Shown here: positions 21,615 through 33,525 of the stretch, piece after piece | Numbering within the stretch: the first letter of the stretch is position 1 | How the letters are laid out: each line of letters opens with the position of its first letter | Assembly: GCA_019426215.1 (NCBI GenBank) | Contig: CM033408.1 | Coordinates: 24,097,953-24,161,952, forward strand | DNA length: 64,000 bases | Reading direction: 5' to 3' | Source of the DNA: Buddleja alternifolia | Lineage: Eukaryota > Streptophyta > Magnoliopsida > Lamiales > Scrophulariaceae | Position numbers and translations under genes: made by a program | The notes under the pieces: generated by a model | The model's database searches: none | Seen by the model: only the letters and a program-made list of their open reading frames with translations | What the model was told of the DNA's origin: nothing

Positions 21615-24600
21615 ATGCCTCGTTGGAAACCCGCCGACGACGTCACCGCATTACAAGACATTGTCAACTCTCTCCAAACTGCTTCTGCCAGCCATGACGC
21701 CTCCATTGCTGAGTTGCTCCAAAACAACAACCAAACCCAAACAGCCATAACCCATTTGTCAGAAACCACACAAACCTCTATCGCCTCACTCTCCAAAACC
21801 ATAAATGAACTCCTCGTGTCCGTAGCCCGCCTGCAAAAACAGCCCGACAACCACACAGCACCCATTGACACAACCTCATTCAATCCTTCATCATCCATCC
21901 TCGGCCCAACGCCCCTCTTTCAGCAAACTAACACCTTAGCCACCTTCACCCCACGTCCCATTCGCCTCGAGCTCACACAATTCGACGGTACGTCCCCACT
22001 TGATTGGCTTCTACAAACTGAACGCTACCTAAACCTCCACAATGTCTCCGAATCGGACAAAATTGATTTGGTCTCATTTTTTCTTGTTGGACCCGCCCTT
22101 AGTTGGTTCAATTGGATGGCCAGAAATCATCAACTCACCACTTGGAGTGCATTTGCTCGGGCACTCGAAATCAGGTTCGGGCCCTCGTCCTATATTAACC
22201 ATGAAGCCGCTTTGTTCAAACTTACTCAATCCTCCACCGTATCCCAATACCAAAATGACTTTGAATCTCTCTCAAACCGTTTCCACGGCCTTTCCGACAG
22301 CCACTTACTCAATTGCTTCTTATCCGGCCTTAAACCCGACATACAACGTGAACTTCAAATTCTCAAACTCACTTCCACCACCGATGCTATCGGGCTAGCC
22401 AAGCTTGTCGAGGATAAACTCCTCGAACAACGCCGCCCACCACCCCGCTGGTCCCTTCGCCCGAACACTCTTTTTCCCACTCCAACCCTTCCACCACCAC
22501 CTTCTGCCGGGCTGCTGCCTCGTACCACTAATTCACGTTCCACACCATTTCGGCGCCTCTCCCCCCAAGAACTTCAAACCCGTCGCGAACAGGGCCTTTG
22601 TTTCTCTTGTGACGAAAAATTTGCCCCCGGTCACAAATGCCATACTTCTAGCCTTATGCTCTTATGGGATGATTCCAATGATAATGCTGAACCTCCTGTT
22701 TTTCCAGAAACACAAACCGACACTGAATTCAATGAACCCACTCCAACTCTCATGACCATTTCTAGCTCTTCCTATACAGGCCAACTTGAACCCAACACAC
22801 TGCGTTTTCCGGCTACCATCAACAATAAGCAAGTCATCGTTTTGGTCGATAGCGGGAGTACCAACAATTTCCTCAACACCCGTCTCATGACGACCCACCT
22901 CGGTATCCACCTCACTCCTTGCAAACCACTTATCGTCACCGTGGGCAATGGCGAACAACTACACAGCAACCACGCCACCCAACCACTCCAACTCACAATC
23001 CAAAATCATACCTTTTCTATCGATTTTTTCGCCCTACCTATCCACGGTTGTGACATAGTCCTCGGTGTTCAGTGGCTTCAAACATTGGGACCCGTCATAA
23101 CGGACCACCGCCTTCTCACTATGACCTTTCACCACCAACACAAACCAATCACTCTCCACGGCCTCACCGACCGCGCCTTAAATGTGATCACTCGCAGCAA
23201 TCTTCGTCAATCTCTCAACTCAGACAGTGTCATCGGACTAAGTCACTTCTGGATTGCCACGTCCCAGTCCGATCCACCACCAACACCCCCTGCAATTCAG
23301 CCACTCCTCACCCAATTCTCCGTGGTTTTTGACATTCCCCGCGGTCTCCCACCCCACCGACCGCACAATCACCGAATACACCTCCTTCCCGGGACACCAC
23401 CAGTCAATGTTCGCCCCTATCGCTACCCACATTACCAAAAGGAGGAAATGACCAAACTAGTCTCGGATATGCTTCAAACAGACATCATAAGAGCTAGTAC
23501 CAGCCCCTTTTCCAGCCCATCCCTCCTCATCAAAAAAAAAAGACAACAGTTGGCGCTTCTGTGTCGATTACAGAGCCCTCAACGCGGTCACGGTAAAGGA
23601 TAAATTCCCTATCCCGATTGTCGACGAATTACTCGACGAATTGCACGGCGCCACCGTGTTCTCTAAGCTGGATTTGCGCTCCGGTTATTTCCAAATCCGT
23701 GTTCATCCGCAAGACATTCCTAAAACCGCGTTCCGCACCATGGATGGCCATTACGAGTTTCTCGTGATGCCTTTTGGTCTCTCCAACGCTCCTTCAACCT
23801 TCCAATCGGCCATGAACGACTTATTTCGAGCTCACCTTCGTCGTTTTGTGCTCGTCTTCTTTGACGACGTCCTTGTATATAGCCCCGACCTTACCTCACA
23901 TCTCCAGCACCTTCACATAGTCCTTTCTCTCCTCTCGACCCATCACTACTTCGCTAAACTTTCCAAATGCGCCTTCGGGCAAAGCTCCATCGATTACTTG
24001 GGCCATGTCATCTCTGCCGCAGGTGTCGCCACCGATCCCACAAAAATTGACGCGGTTTTACAATGGCCCGTTCCCACAACCATCAAACAATTGCGCGGAT
24101 TCCTTGGCCTAACGGGATACTATCGTAAATTCATCCGTGGCTATGCCGCCCCACTCACGGACTTGCTCAAAAAAGATTCTTTCCAGTGGTCCCCGTCCGC
24201 TACTACCGCGTTCACCAACCTGAAATCCACCATGACATCCGCCCCGGTCCTTGCTTTATCGAATTTCACACTCCCCTTCACAGTGGAAACTGACGCCTCC
24301 GGCGACGCCATCGGTGCCGTCTTGACTCAAGCGGGACACCCAATTGCATATTTCAGTAAAAAAATCGCCAATAAATTCAAAGGGGCATCCACTTACTCCA
24401 AGGAGATGATGGCAATCACAACCTCGGTCACAAAGTGGCGATCATACTTACTCGGTCGGCGATTCACCATTAAGACGGACCATAAGAGTCTTCGCACACT
24501 CGATCTTTAGACGGTTCAAACTCCCGAACAACAACAATGGGTCACGAAGCTCTTAGGATTTGACTATGAGATCGTGTATAAACCGGGGCCGGAAAATCAA

Positions 24601-26010
24601 GCCGCCGACGCTCTCTCTCGCCGGGACTTTCTTCACCTCTCTTCAATCTCTGTTCCCAAATTCCAGTACTTGACTGATTTAAAGCACTTCTGGAAAACTC
24701 ACGCATTGGGCCAGGAAATTCTCTCAAAGGTGTCTCATGGGCCTGATTCTCACAATTACAAATTCGAAATGGGCCTATTATTTTTTAAAGGCAGAATTTA
24801 CATTCCACTTCAGCTGGGGCTCCATCTCAAATTATTAATGCAATTCCATGCAAGCCCATTAGGTGGGCATTCTGGAGTAAAAGCCACTCTTTCACGTATC
24901 TAGGCAAATTTTTTTTGGCCAAAGCTCCGTCAATCAGTCCACGATTTCATCAAAAGCTGTCCGACTTGTCACCAAGTCAAGTTTTCCACCTTGCCTCCGG
25001 CAGGCCTTCTTCAACCTCTTCCAATTCCCGCCGCCGTTTGGGACGATATCGCGATGGATTTCATCACCGGCCTTCCTCCGTCGCATGGTTTTACAACCAT
25101 TTGGGTTATTGTCGATCGTCTAACAAAGTATGCCCACTTCGTTCCCCTTCCGGCTGATATTACCGCCCCCAAACTTGCAGCATTGTTTTTCACTCATGTC
25201 GGCAAATTGCACGGATTTCCAAAATCTATAATTTCAGATCGCGATCGCCTTTTCATTAGTGCTTTTTGGCGCGAACTTTTCAAACTCCAAGGGACCACCC
25301 TCGCCATGAGTAGCGCTTACCATCCACAAACCGACGGCCAATCTGAAGCCCTTAATCGCTGCCTTGAGGATTATTTACGTGCCTTTGTCGCCGACGACCC
25401 CAAATTGTGGCCAAAATTCCTTCCTTGGGCCGAGTGGTGGTACAACACGAATTGGCACTCGGCCATCAAAATGACGCCTTTTCAAGCTCTTTATGGGCGC
25501 GTTCCACCATCTATCCCGCATTACTTGGCCGGGAGCGCAACTGACACCTCAATTGACCAGCTGCTGCAACACCGAAACAATCTTCTCGAGCGCGTCAAAG
25601 CTAACTTAGTTGATGCACAAACACGCATGAAACAGCGCGCGGATGGGAAACGAATTGATCGATCTTACAATGTCGGCGACTGGGTTTACATCAAGCTCCA
25701 GCCTTATCGGCAGCACTCGGTGGTCCGGCGTGCTTCCCAAAAGCTCTCTAAGCGCTTTTATGGTCCATACAGAATTATCCAGCAGTGCGGGCCCGTGGCA
25801 TACAAACTTGCTCTTCCCGATGACGCACGAATTCATAATATTTTCCATGTTTCTCTGTTGCGTGCGTCGCCACCAATTACTCCTAACCTTGAGGACAAGG
25901 TTCTTTCCGATGGGGCGAGGAATGATACGACTGTGTCCACGTCACTGCCACGTCGTCATGGTTCAAGGGTCAAACACATTCCAGGGAAGTTATCAGATTA
26001 TGTGCTTTGA
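21615..26010 (+). pseudogene. Gypsy gag-pol polyprotein, frameshift plus two stops
   Basis: Start chosen at ATG 21615, the first after the 5' LTR. Gag core is at about 21960-22370, with a CX2C...GHKC zinc knuckle near 22600-22641. Aspartic protease has VDSGSTNNF near 22845. RT (about 23400-24000) has the FFDDVLVYS catalytic motif. RNase H follows (TDASGDAIGA, near 24290). Integrase has an H2C2 finger ending CPTCHQVK, then a catalytic core with DFITGLP, ISDRD and HPQTDGQSEALN. Lesions: a run of ten A at 23532-23541 shifts the frame just before RT, a TAG at 24508, and a TAG at 24901. Frames are otherwise open, so the damage is young. The last 29 codons or so and the TGA (26008-26010) lie inside the 3' LTR. 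The polyprotein would have copied and integrated the element. Confidence 0.94.
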
Positions 26011-26265
26011 GTAAGGGAAGACTTAGTCTAAATAGTTTGGGCACTAAGCCACATTCCATGTAATTAGGAGTAGTAGTTGGTATGTTTCTGTTTTCACGTT
26101 GTTGGCAGATTTGCATATTAGGAGAATTAGTTTTGTAAATTGTTTTTTTTATGAATTAATTGAATCAAGTTCTTCCTTCTTCTTCTTCTTCTTCTTCTTC
26201 TTCTTTCTTCTCTATGTCAAATTCTTTACGGAGACCACCCATCTCGAATTGGGACAATCGTTACA
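25923..26265 (+). repeat. 3' LTR of Gypsy element
   Basis: 343 bp, near-identical to the 5' LTR, with a longer CTT tract. It contains the end of the pol reading frame. Confidence 0.93.
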
Positions 26266-26270
26266 CTCTT

Positions 26271-26365
26271 CCTTTATCTTTTTCCTCAATTTGAGTATTT
26301 GAAAAGGTGTGAAGCACTGAAAATCGCTTGATGAAAATATTTGTATTTGTAATTGTATGTGTATG

Positions 26366-26396
<31 letters not shown>

Positions 26397-26807
26397 TCAC
26401 TAACCTTGGGGATGGGGGAGTATAAAGAGGTGAAGCTTCAAGGGAGAGATGCAGAAAATGGAATGGAGCTGCAATAGGAGTTGTGTTTTTCTAAAATAGA
26501 AAGAAAATGATATGTTGTTATCATAATAATACTTAATTAATTCTATTGCTTTAATTATATTTTGTGTATAGGTGAAATGCATATGTATTAATGTGCATCT
26601 CCTTTTTGGTAGTTTCTATTGAAGGAGCACAGCCGATCATTTTTATCTCAACTTTGAATACAAAATTGCTTTGTTCTAAACATCTCCTAATTTTGCTCTC
26701 AAATTTCTTTTTCTTGAAGTTACTTTTATGTATGTCTATTGGAATTTGTTTATTTGGTCTTGAAATTTGATGTGTGATTTTATCACTTTCATACTATGTT
26801 TGTGCAG
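26271..26807. other. CACTA internal non-coding sequence
   Basis: AT-rich, with a TA microsatellite at about 26368-26396. It ends with a polypyrimidine tract and tgtgcag acceptor at 26801-26807, and is probably an intron of the transposase gene. Confidence 0.5.
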
Positions 26808-27295
26808 GAAGAATATAGGGCAAAACAAGGTTGCACTGATTCTGATTCCTCTCCTTCTGAGTTTGATGTTGCATTATGGAAAGGTTTAGTTGGAGAAGCG
26901 ACCAAGGGTTATGTGCATGGAGTTGCGCGTAGCCACGTTTCTGGGGGTTACATGAGTCAAAGTACTGTAAACTCAACATTTATGAATGATGATATATCAA
27001 AAGTAGTCGAAGATGGTCGGGCTAGTATTATGAAGATTGAGGAAGACGCTCGCAAGGAGGAAGACGCTAGAGGAAGAGAGAGAAAAGGTTGGAACGAGTA
27101 CTTGAGGAAGTTCGAAAGAGAGAAGAAAAGGTTCGAAAGAGAGAAGAAGAGGCACAGAAAATAGTTGAAGAAGCTAAAAAAGTTGTAGAAAAAACTAATA
27201 AGAAAGCTGAACAAAATTTGCAACAAAAAATAGAGAAGATGATGCAAAAAATGCGCCAAGGTAAATATGTGAGTGGATCTGGACATGGGAACTAA
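26808..27295 (+). pseudogene. CACTA TNPA-like transposase (Ptta/En/Spm family) C-terminal exon
   Basis: Follows a clear splice acceptor. The first part (EEYRAKQG..., FDVALWKGLVGEATKGYVHGVA) matches the conserved block of plant En/Spm-type TNPA proteins, which bind CACTA subterminal repeats. The rest is a highly charged Lys/Glu coiled coil. The frame carrying the block closes at 27162-27164, while a second frame continues the coiled coil from about 27089 to the TAA at 27295. A one-base frameshift near 27065-27090 is therefore likely. It reads toward the 3' TIR and lies about 830 bp from it, the expected position. Upstream exons were not recognised. The catalytic TNPD partner is absent. Confidence 0.72.
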
Positions 27296-27589
27296 AGAGG
27301 TTCCGGTGGAGAATGTTAGTTGATATTTTTTTTAATTGTTTGGATGATTTGAAAACTCGTTTTATTGACATTTTTTGTTGGTTGTTAGATTATTTGGATT
27401 TAGATAATTGTTACTTAGACAATGTTTTGTTAAAATTATGTTGTTAGATTTTGATTGTGGTGTGAATGAGTTGCTTGCATTTTGTTGTAATGAAGTTATG
27501 ATGATGTGAGAAGTTTTATTGCTGGTTTTTTTGTTGGAATATTTATAATTTGTAGGTTTGATATGGATTTAGCGGCTAAAATGCTTCAT

Positions 27590-28127
27590 ACGTAATTGAG
27601 ATATGCTAATTTAGAGACCAATTTAGAGACTTGACTCAGAGAATTTTTTAGAGACCGATTTAGAGACTGACTTGTACATATTTTTAGAGACCGATTTAGA
27701 GACGGATGTCAGCACTAATTTATCGACGGAATTAGCGACAGAAATAGCGACATAATTAGCGATAGAATATATTTAAATTAGAGACAGAATTAGCGATTGA
27801 AATAGAGACATGATACAAAATTATTAGCAACGATTTGGAGTCCGATTAGCGACGACATATAGCGACGGATGTAGAGACTGATTAGCGATGCAATTTAGAG
27901 ACCGATTGTGTGTATACGAGTATTGAAAATAACGACCGATATGGCGACGGAAGTCATTCAGTCTCTAGCGTTAGCGACGGACGATTTCCGTCGCTAAAAT
28001 TTTGAGACGTGCCATTTAGTGTCGGCATTTAGCGACGGACAATTCCGTCGCTAATAACTTTTAGCGACGGACAAATGGGTATCAGCGACCGATTTTTCCG
28101 TCGCTGATACCCATTTTTTTTGTAGTG
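27590..28127. repeat. 3' subterminal repeat field of the large CACTA
   Basis: Dense copies of agagaccgatttagag, gcgacgg and ccgtcgc motifs, mirroring 16640-17280. Such fields are binding sites for the TNPA-type protein. Confidence 0.85.
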
Positions 28128-28130
28128 CTT

Positions 28131-29200
28131 TTATCTATGGAGAATGTGGAATCTATACTTAAAAATAATGTATCAAATAAAATAATAAGATATAACTACA
28201 TAGACACTTGAAAAAGAATATATATAGTCATATTCACATCAATATTGCAATCGATATATATTATTTGTACATGCATCCAAAAAAAATTAAGATAAGATAT
28301 GCAACAATCTTGAAAATGATTTCATATCACATATCATATATTATCAACATCAATCCTCAACATGTGCAATAATTTTAAAACGTTTAACTTGTAAATAAAG
28401 TATACAATTATGTCTAAAATACAGTGTATATTCAATTGTTTTGTAGTAATAACATACAACTTCGAAACTCTTGCATTATTTTGATGTCTATAATCACGTA
28501 TTCAAATTCTACTAACATTTGTACTCATCATTAAAGACATAGGTATGGTAATCTACATGCGCATATTATTGTGACTAATTTTGTGGGCTCCTTCTTCAAA
28601 TAACATATTAAATTTTGGGATAAAGATTATTAAAAAAGACAGAGAAGTTGAAATATGACTATATCTTATGCATAATACAAAACAAGTATTAGGACAACAT
28701 GTTAGTTAATAATTAATATCTATATTAATCATATATATTTTCGTATATAAAGAAATCATGAATAAATTTAACTTAACAACAATGATGATAAACTAATGAA
28801 TTTTTTTATATATATATATATATGTCATATTTACATTTAAGTTGAATTTCAAATAATTAAAAAAAAATAGATTCCATAATGGAATTCACAGTTATAGATT
28901 AAAATAATTTTATTTATTAACTGCAATAAATACTTCAGGATATATATACATAACTTCTGGTGCAATTCCGAGTTACTCATGTAATATTACAAAAGAGAAG
29001 TTATACGCCAAGTGGATTTCTTATATGCGAGCATGACTGAATACAATATTGGGCAAATAAAATCCTGCTCTATCTAATGTCTGTCATTGACTTTTAATCA
29101 TTGCTAACACCAAACTCCATTATTTTCATTGGGATAAAGGTTTACGATTCAATTTTTGTCAAAATAATACATAGAATTAAGAATTCTTCACTCATGAGAT
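28131..29200. other. AT-rich intergenic DNA, no gene seen
   Basis: No open frame of note. TA microsatellite at about 28806-28822. Confidence 0.5.
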
Positions 29201-29356
29201 TGTTAATATAAATTCCTCTTGAATATTATTGATGACTTGCAAAGATATATTTAGAGTTTACAAGAAGAGACATAAAATAAGGAAAGACTTAATGTAAACC
29301 TAAACGACCATATATAAAATAAAGACCAACACAATAATCCTATAATAAATCTAACA
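29201..29356 (-). repeat. 3' LTR of a minus-strand Copia element
   Basis: On the plus strand it reads TGTTAATAT...AATCTAACA (156 bp). On the minus strand it follows a GTGGGGGAG polypurine tract (29357-29365) and RNase H coding, the normal end of a Copia element. Confidence 0.75.
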
Positions 29357-31490
29357 CTCCCCCACAGTCGAAACGTGAGGATCTTGAACATTGAGACTGG
29401 AACGAAACTCAAAGAACAGTGTAGAAGACAATCCTTTTGTAGAAATATCTACAAATTGACGGGATGAAGGAATGTGTTACACATGCACCTCTCCAAGATA
29501 AACACGTTCACGTACACAATGTAAATCTAACTCAACATGTTTGGTGCGTTGATGCTGTACTGGATTAGAAGAAAGATACACAGAGCTAATATTATCACAA
29601 AAAACAAGAGTAGCACGAGAAAGAGGACAGTGTAATTCAAGAAGAAGATTGCGAAGCCAAGTAGTTTCGGCAACTGTATTGGCTACACCGCGATATTCAG
29701 CTTCAGCACTAGAACGAGAGACAACGTAACATGTTGGCGTTTTGAAGACCAAGAAATGAGATTATCACCAAGAAAGACATAATAACCAGAAGTGGATCGA
29801 CGAGTAGTAGGACAACCAGCCCAGTCGGCATCAGAATACGCAATAAGCTGAGAGATCGAGGAAGGACGAAGAAAAAGACCCTGGGAAATAGTACCGCGAA
29901 GATACCGAAGGATACGTTTGAGAGCATGAAAATGATGCTCACGCGTATCATGCATGAATAAACAAATTTGTTGTACAGCGAAAGCGATGTCAGGACGAGT
30001 AAATGTGAGATATTGAAGAGCTCTAGCTAGACTGCGAAATAGAGTAGGATTGAACATGGGAGGACTAGATGAGGAGTCGAGTTTAGCAAGGGGATCCGCA
30101 GGCGTGCAAACAGAGTTGCAGTTAGCCATATTGGCGCGATCCAAAATTTCCAATGCAAACTTAGATTGAGAGAGAAATAGACGAGAAGGAGTGCGAGAAA
30201 CGAAAATACCAAGAAAATAGTTGAGCGGCCCTAAGTCAGTCATGGAAAATTCCCGAGAAAGTAACGTGGTAAGATTGGTGAGAAGGGAAGGGGACAAGAT
30301 TAGAAAAATTGGGCGATTGTTTCATGTAAACCGTTTCAGAAAGGGTACCATGAAAAAAAGCATTTTTAACGTCAATTTGGTGAATGGGCCAAGAGTGCGA
30401 GAGAGCATGACTAAGAACAGTACGAATGGTGGCAGGTTTGACAACGGGGTTGAAAGTATCAAAAAAATCTATACCACACTGTTGTGTAAAGCCTTAGGCA
30501 ACTAAGTAAGCTTTGAAGCGTTCAAGTGAGCCGTCAGATTTGAATTTGTGGCGAAAAATCCACTTAGATCCTACGAGGTTGATATTAGGTGAAAGAGAAA
30601 CTAAATCCCATGTGTGATTGGAATATAAGGCAGAAAATTCAGCATCTGTAGCAGCTTTCTAGTGTGGATCACGAAGAGCTTGAGTGTAAGAGCGAAGAAG
30701 AGGAGAGGGAAGAGGAGAAGAGAGTAGAAAGATTGAATATGTGACGAGGTTTGGTAATACCAGCTTTGGATCGTGTAACCATATGATGAGTGAAAGGAAG
30801 AGAGATAGTATCTGTAGGAGGAGGTGGGGAATGTGGAGGAAGAGGAGTAGGAACAGGCGCATTGGGGGTAGTAGTGGGTTCGGGATCCGTCAGAGAAGAA
30901 AAATGGTGTAACAGGATGGAATAATTATCATCAAAAGAGAGGAAGTCTAAGTTATCCGGAGAGGGAGAAGAGGAAAGAGTGGAGAAGGGGAAGACAGTTT
31001 CATCAAAACTGACATGTCGAGAAAGAATGATTTTGTTAGTATTAAATCGAGACACCGATAGCCTTTGTGTTGCAAGGCGAAACCTAGGAAAACACAGGTA
31101 GAGGAACGAGGATGTAATTTATGAGGAGACGTGGAGGATAAGTTCGGGTAACACAGACAACCAAAAACTCGAAGGTGATCATAGGTAGGAAAAGTGTGAA
31201 AAAGAAGCTCAAAAGGAGTTTGAAAGGAGAGAGTGATAGTGGGGAGAATATTCAGAAGGTGCACAGTCATGTGTAGGGCTTCGGCCCAAAAAGGTGGGGG
31301 GAGAGAGGCTTGAAACAATAGAGTGCGGATGATGTTGTTAATGGTTTGAATGGTACGTTCGGCTTTGCCATTCTGCTGAGAAGTGTGAGGACAAGAAAAA
31401 CGAAAAAGAAGGCCATTAGTTTTGGAAAAAGAATGCATACGTGCCTCGAGCAATTTTCACCCATTTTCCATAGTATAAGTCGAGTTCCAT
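29357..31490 (-). pseudogene. Copia pol fragment: integrase, RT, RNase H, 5' truncated
   Basis: Minus-strand Copia polyprotein read from 31490 down. The integrase C-terminal half (31453-30947) has HTSQQNGKAERT, FWAEALHMTVHLLN and VFGCLCYPN. A Pro/Ser-rich linker follows, then RT, with VKNAFFHGTLSE and YMKQSP near 30380-30300 and LTNLTTLLSREFSMTDLGPLNYFLGI from 30290. RNase H has [28 protein letters not shown] and KHVELDLH. The catalytic YVDD segment of RT is missing: the sequence jumps from the YMKQSP region directly to the region that normally follows YVDD, with a frame change. Gag, protease and the first half of integrase are absent. It is dead and appears older than the Gypsy at 21 kb. Confidence 0.9.
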
Positions 31491-31619
31491 ACGCATACTC
31501 AAAGAGTGACTAAGATTTTTGAAGCATTATATATGCACCTCCTTTAGTTCTAAACAATAATTAGGGATACTATAGAGATTTATAAAGCACAATAATTTTA
31601 GATCATCCATAGTTATTCA

Positions 31620-31960
31620 CTATAAGAAAAACATCATTTAGGAAGGAGGAAAATTTGTTCCACCAAACTGAATTTTGTTGCTACTTTACAATAGCAACAA
31701 GATAGGCAACAAACCCATTTTGTTCAAATATCACTTGTAGCTAATTTTAGGGTGGAACTGCATTTGTTGTGGATTCGCAACAAATCATTTACTGACAAAT
31801 GATTGATTGCTGATCTGCAACAAATATATCCTACAATTGATAGTTGTTGCTGATCTGCAAGGAATAATTTCGCTACTATCTTTTGGCAAGCAAAGCGTTT
31901 GTTGCAGAATTTGTTGGTAATATATTCGAAATATTAAATTATATTTTATTTAGCAGCAAT
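31620..31960 (+). mobile_element. Degenerate CACTA-type end with GCAACAAAT motifs
   Basis: Begins CACTATAAGAAAAACATC, close to the CACTACAAGAAAA consensus of the other CACTA ends here. It is followed by many ttgttgc / gcaacaa subterminal motifs. No partner end with a target duplication was found. Confidence 0.45.
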
Positions 31961-32009
31961 TGTTTTTTTGCAAAATCTATACACATGATTTGGGAGTTCG
32001 ATTTGGGTG

Positions 32010-32640
32010 GCCTGGATACATGCTAATAGATTGGGTAACACATATATATGGAATGTTAAAGTGGCCTCAACAGGTTCTTGGGGGTGGAAGTAAATTCTCA
32101 AAGTGAGGCCTCTTCTGAAAACTCATGTTCAAAATTGTATTTGGAATGGAGATAACATTTGGCTTTGGCATGATTCATGGCATGAAAAAGGAGCTTTGTA
32201 TGAGTTTTACCCAAATGGTCTAATGGTGACAGGCTTGCCGCTGGATTCAAAGCTTTCAAGTGTCATATACATGCATGAGTGGAACTGGCCGATTGATCCT
32301 TCACTCAAAATCTTAGAGATAACTGATAATCTTCCAGTTATACATCACCACAGAGACGATGTGGTTGTATAGAAATCTGCAAATAGTGGTAAATTTTCTA
32401 CTACTTTGGTGAGGAATCTTTTAAGACATAGGGGTACGCCGAAAATATGGGCTCAGTTGCTTCGTGGACCTGAAAAAATCCCGTGACATAACTTTATTCT
32501 GTGGGTGGCTATTAAGCAGCGCTTACCTACACGGGATAGGCATATTGGATTGGCCGTGAAAATTCATCATGTGTTTTGTGTGATGCTTTGGTGGAAACGC
32601 ATAATAATCTATTTTTTTAATGTAATTTCTTAAAGGAATG
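32010..32640 (+). pseudogene. LINE reverse transcriptase C-terminal (zf-RVT) fragment
   Basis: Conceptual translation in one main frame shows WIWNGDNIWLWHDSW-type, RPLLKTHVQNCIWNG and later FILWVAIKQRLPTRDR. These are the conserved blocks of the zinc-binding domain found after the RT of plant L1-type LINEs. In-frame stops occur (for example at the TAG at 32370-32372, and in the ccgtga near 32483). No RT or endonuclease domain is present, so this is a 5'-truncated copy, the usual LINE outcome. No poly-A tail or target duplication was identified. Confidence 0.75.
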
Positions 32641-32746
32641 TCTTATGATCTTAAAGCGTCAAGTTCGGTTCACTTGGCCATACGCGGATTAGATGGTGGG
32701 GGTCGAGTGGGGGTCCTTGTAGCTGCAATAGGAATATTTGAATTAA

Positions 32747-32881
32747 AATCGAGCTTTAATATTTGTGTGAGCTTGTTTGATTGTTAATCAAGTCGAACTC
32801 AAACGAGATTTAATGGAGCCGAACATGTGTTATATTTATATTATAAGTCATCAGATAATCTCAAATAAATTAGAATTTAGA

Positions 32882-32912
<31 letters not shown>

Positions 32913-33525
32913 CCAAACCACAATATTGAAAAATCAATTTAATTAACAATGTCAAGTATCTTTTTTTTTTTGGAACCTAATTAAGTATCTTTCTATTTTC
33001 TTTAGTTCCAAAAACTATTTATCTATCATGCATTTAGAGTTTAGAGGTTAGGGTTTTAAGTTTAGGGTTTAGGGCCTAGGTAACTATTTATGAATAATAT
33101 TGCTTCAAAAATGATATAGTAGACTTTAATAATTATTTTTTGTATATAAATATATATATCTAATCCAACATTACTTTAATCCAAATCAAAAATGAATATT
33201 AGCTATAATATGAAATCTAATCTAGTGATCAATGTCAATATGATTGACTAGATTACAAATTCATAATTTTACCTGGAGCAAGAGAGAGAATGAGAAGCTC
33301 AAAAGACCCACCAGATGAGGAATGACCATATAATGTCAAAATACACGTATACACCCACATTTTTTTATTTTTTATTTTTAAAAAGAAAAAGATTAGGAAA
33401 TTGGAAATATTTTGGAGCCCATTTTACCGCCAAGATTATAAAGAAAAGGTTCAAACTACCCAAATTTCTTGTAAGGAATTGTATTTGTCACAAATGAACT
33501 TATTGTAACAATTCAGCACATTGTT
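32747..33525. repeat. Dispersed repeat, copy 2
   Basis: Same orientation and order as 9120-9850. It has an additional ctttagttccaaaaac segment and a longer telomere-like stretch (gggttttaagtttagggtttagggcc, about 33050-33076). Confidence 0.8.

Larger units (their letters stand above)
21256..26265 (+). mobile_element. Ty3/Gypsy LTR retrotransposon, complete structure, disabled coding
   Basis: LTRs 21256-21591 and 25923-26265, both TGATACGACTG...CGTTACA, differing by a few substitutions, a one-base indel and the length of a CTT microsatellite. Target duplication CTCTT at 21251-21255 and 26266-26270. The order gag, protease, RT, RNase H, integrase defines Ty3/Gypsy. No chromodomain was recognised. 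High LTR similarity implies a recent insertion, but the coding frame has three defects. It is nested in the CACTA element. Confidence 0.96.
16618..28127 (+). mobile_element. Large CACTA (En/Spm-type) element carrying an F-box gene and a nested Gypsy
   Basis: 5' TIR CACTACAAGAAAACAGGGTA and 3' end TACCCATTTTTTTTGTAGTG form an imperfect inverted repeat of about 30 bp (inner ATCAG-GACGG). It is flanked by CTT at 16615-16617 and 28128-28130. Subterminal arrays of gcgacgg / ccgtcgc motifs fill 16640-17280 and 27590-28127. Contents in order: short direct repeats, an F-box/FBD gene, a 5-kb Gypsy element, and a coiled-coil transposase tail of the TNPA type reading toward the 3' end. I found no TNPD/TNP2-type catalytic transposase, so it is probably non-autonomous. 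Without the nested Gypsy it is about 6.5 kb. Confidence 0.88.
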
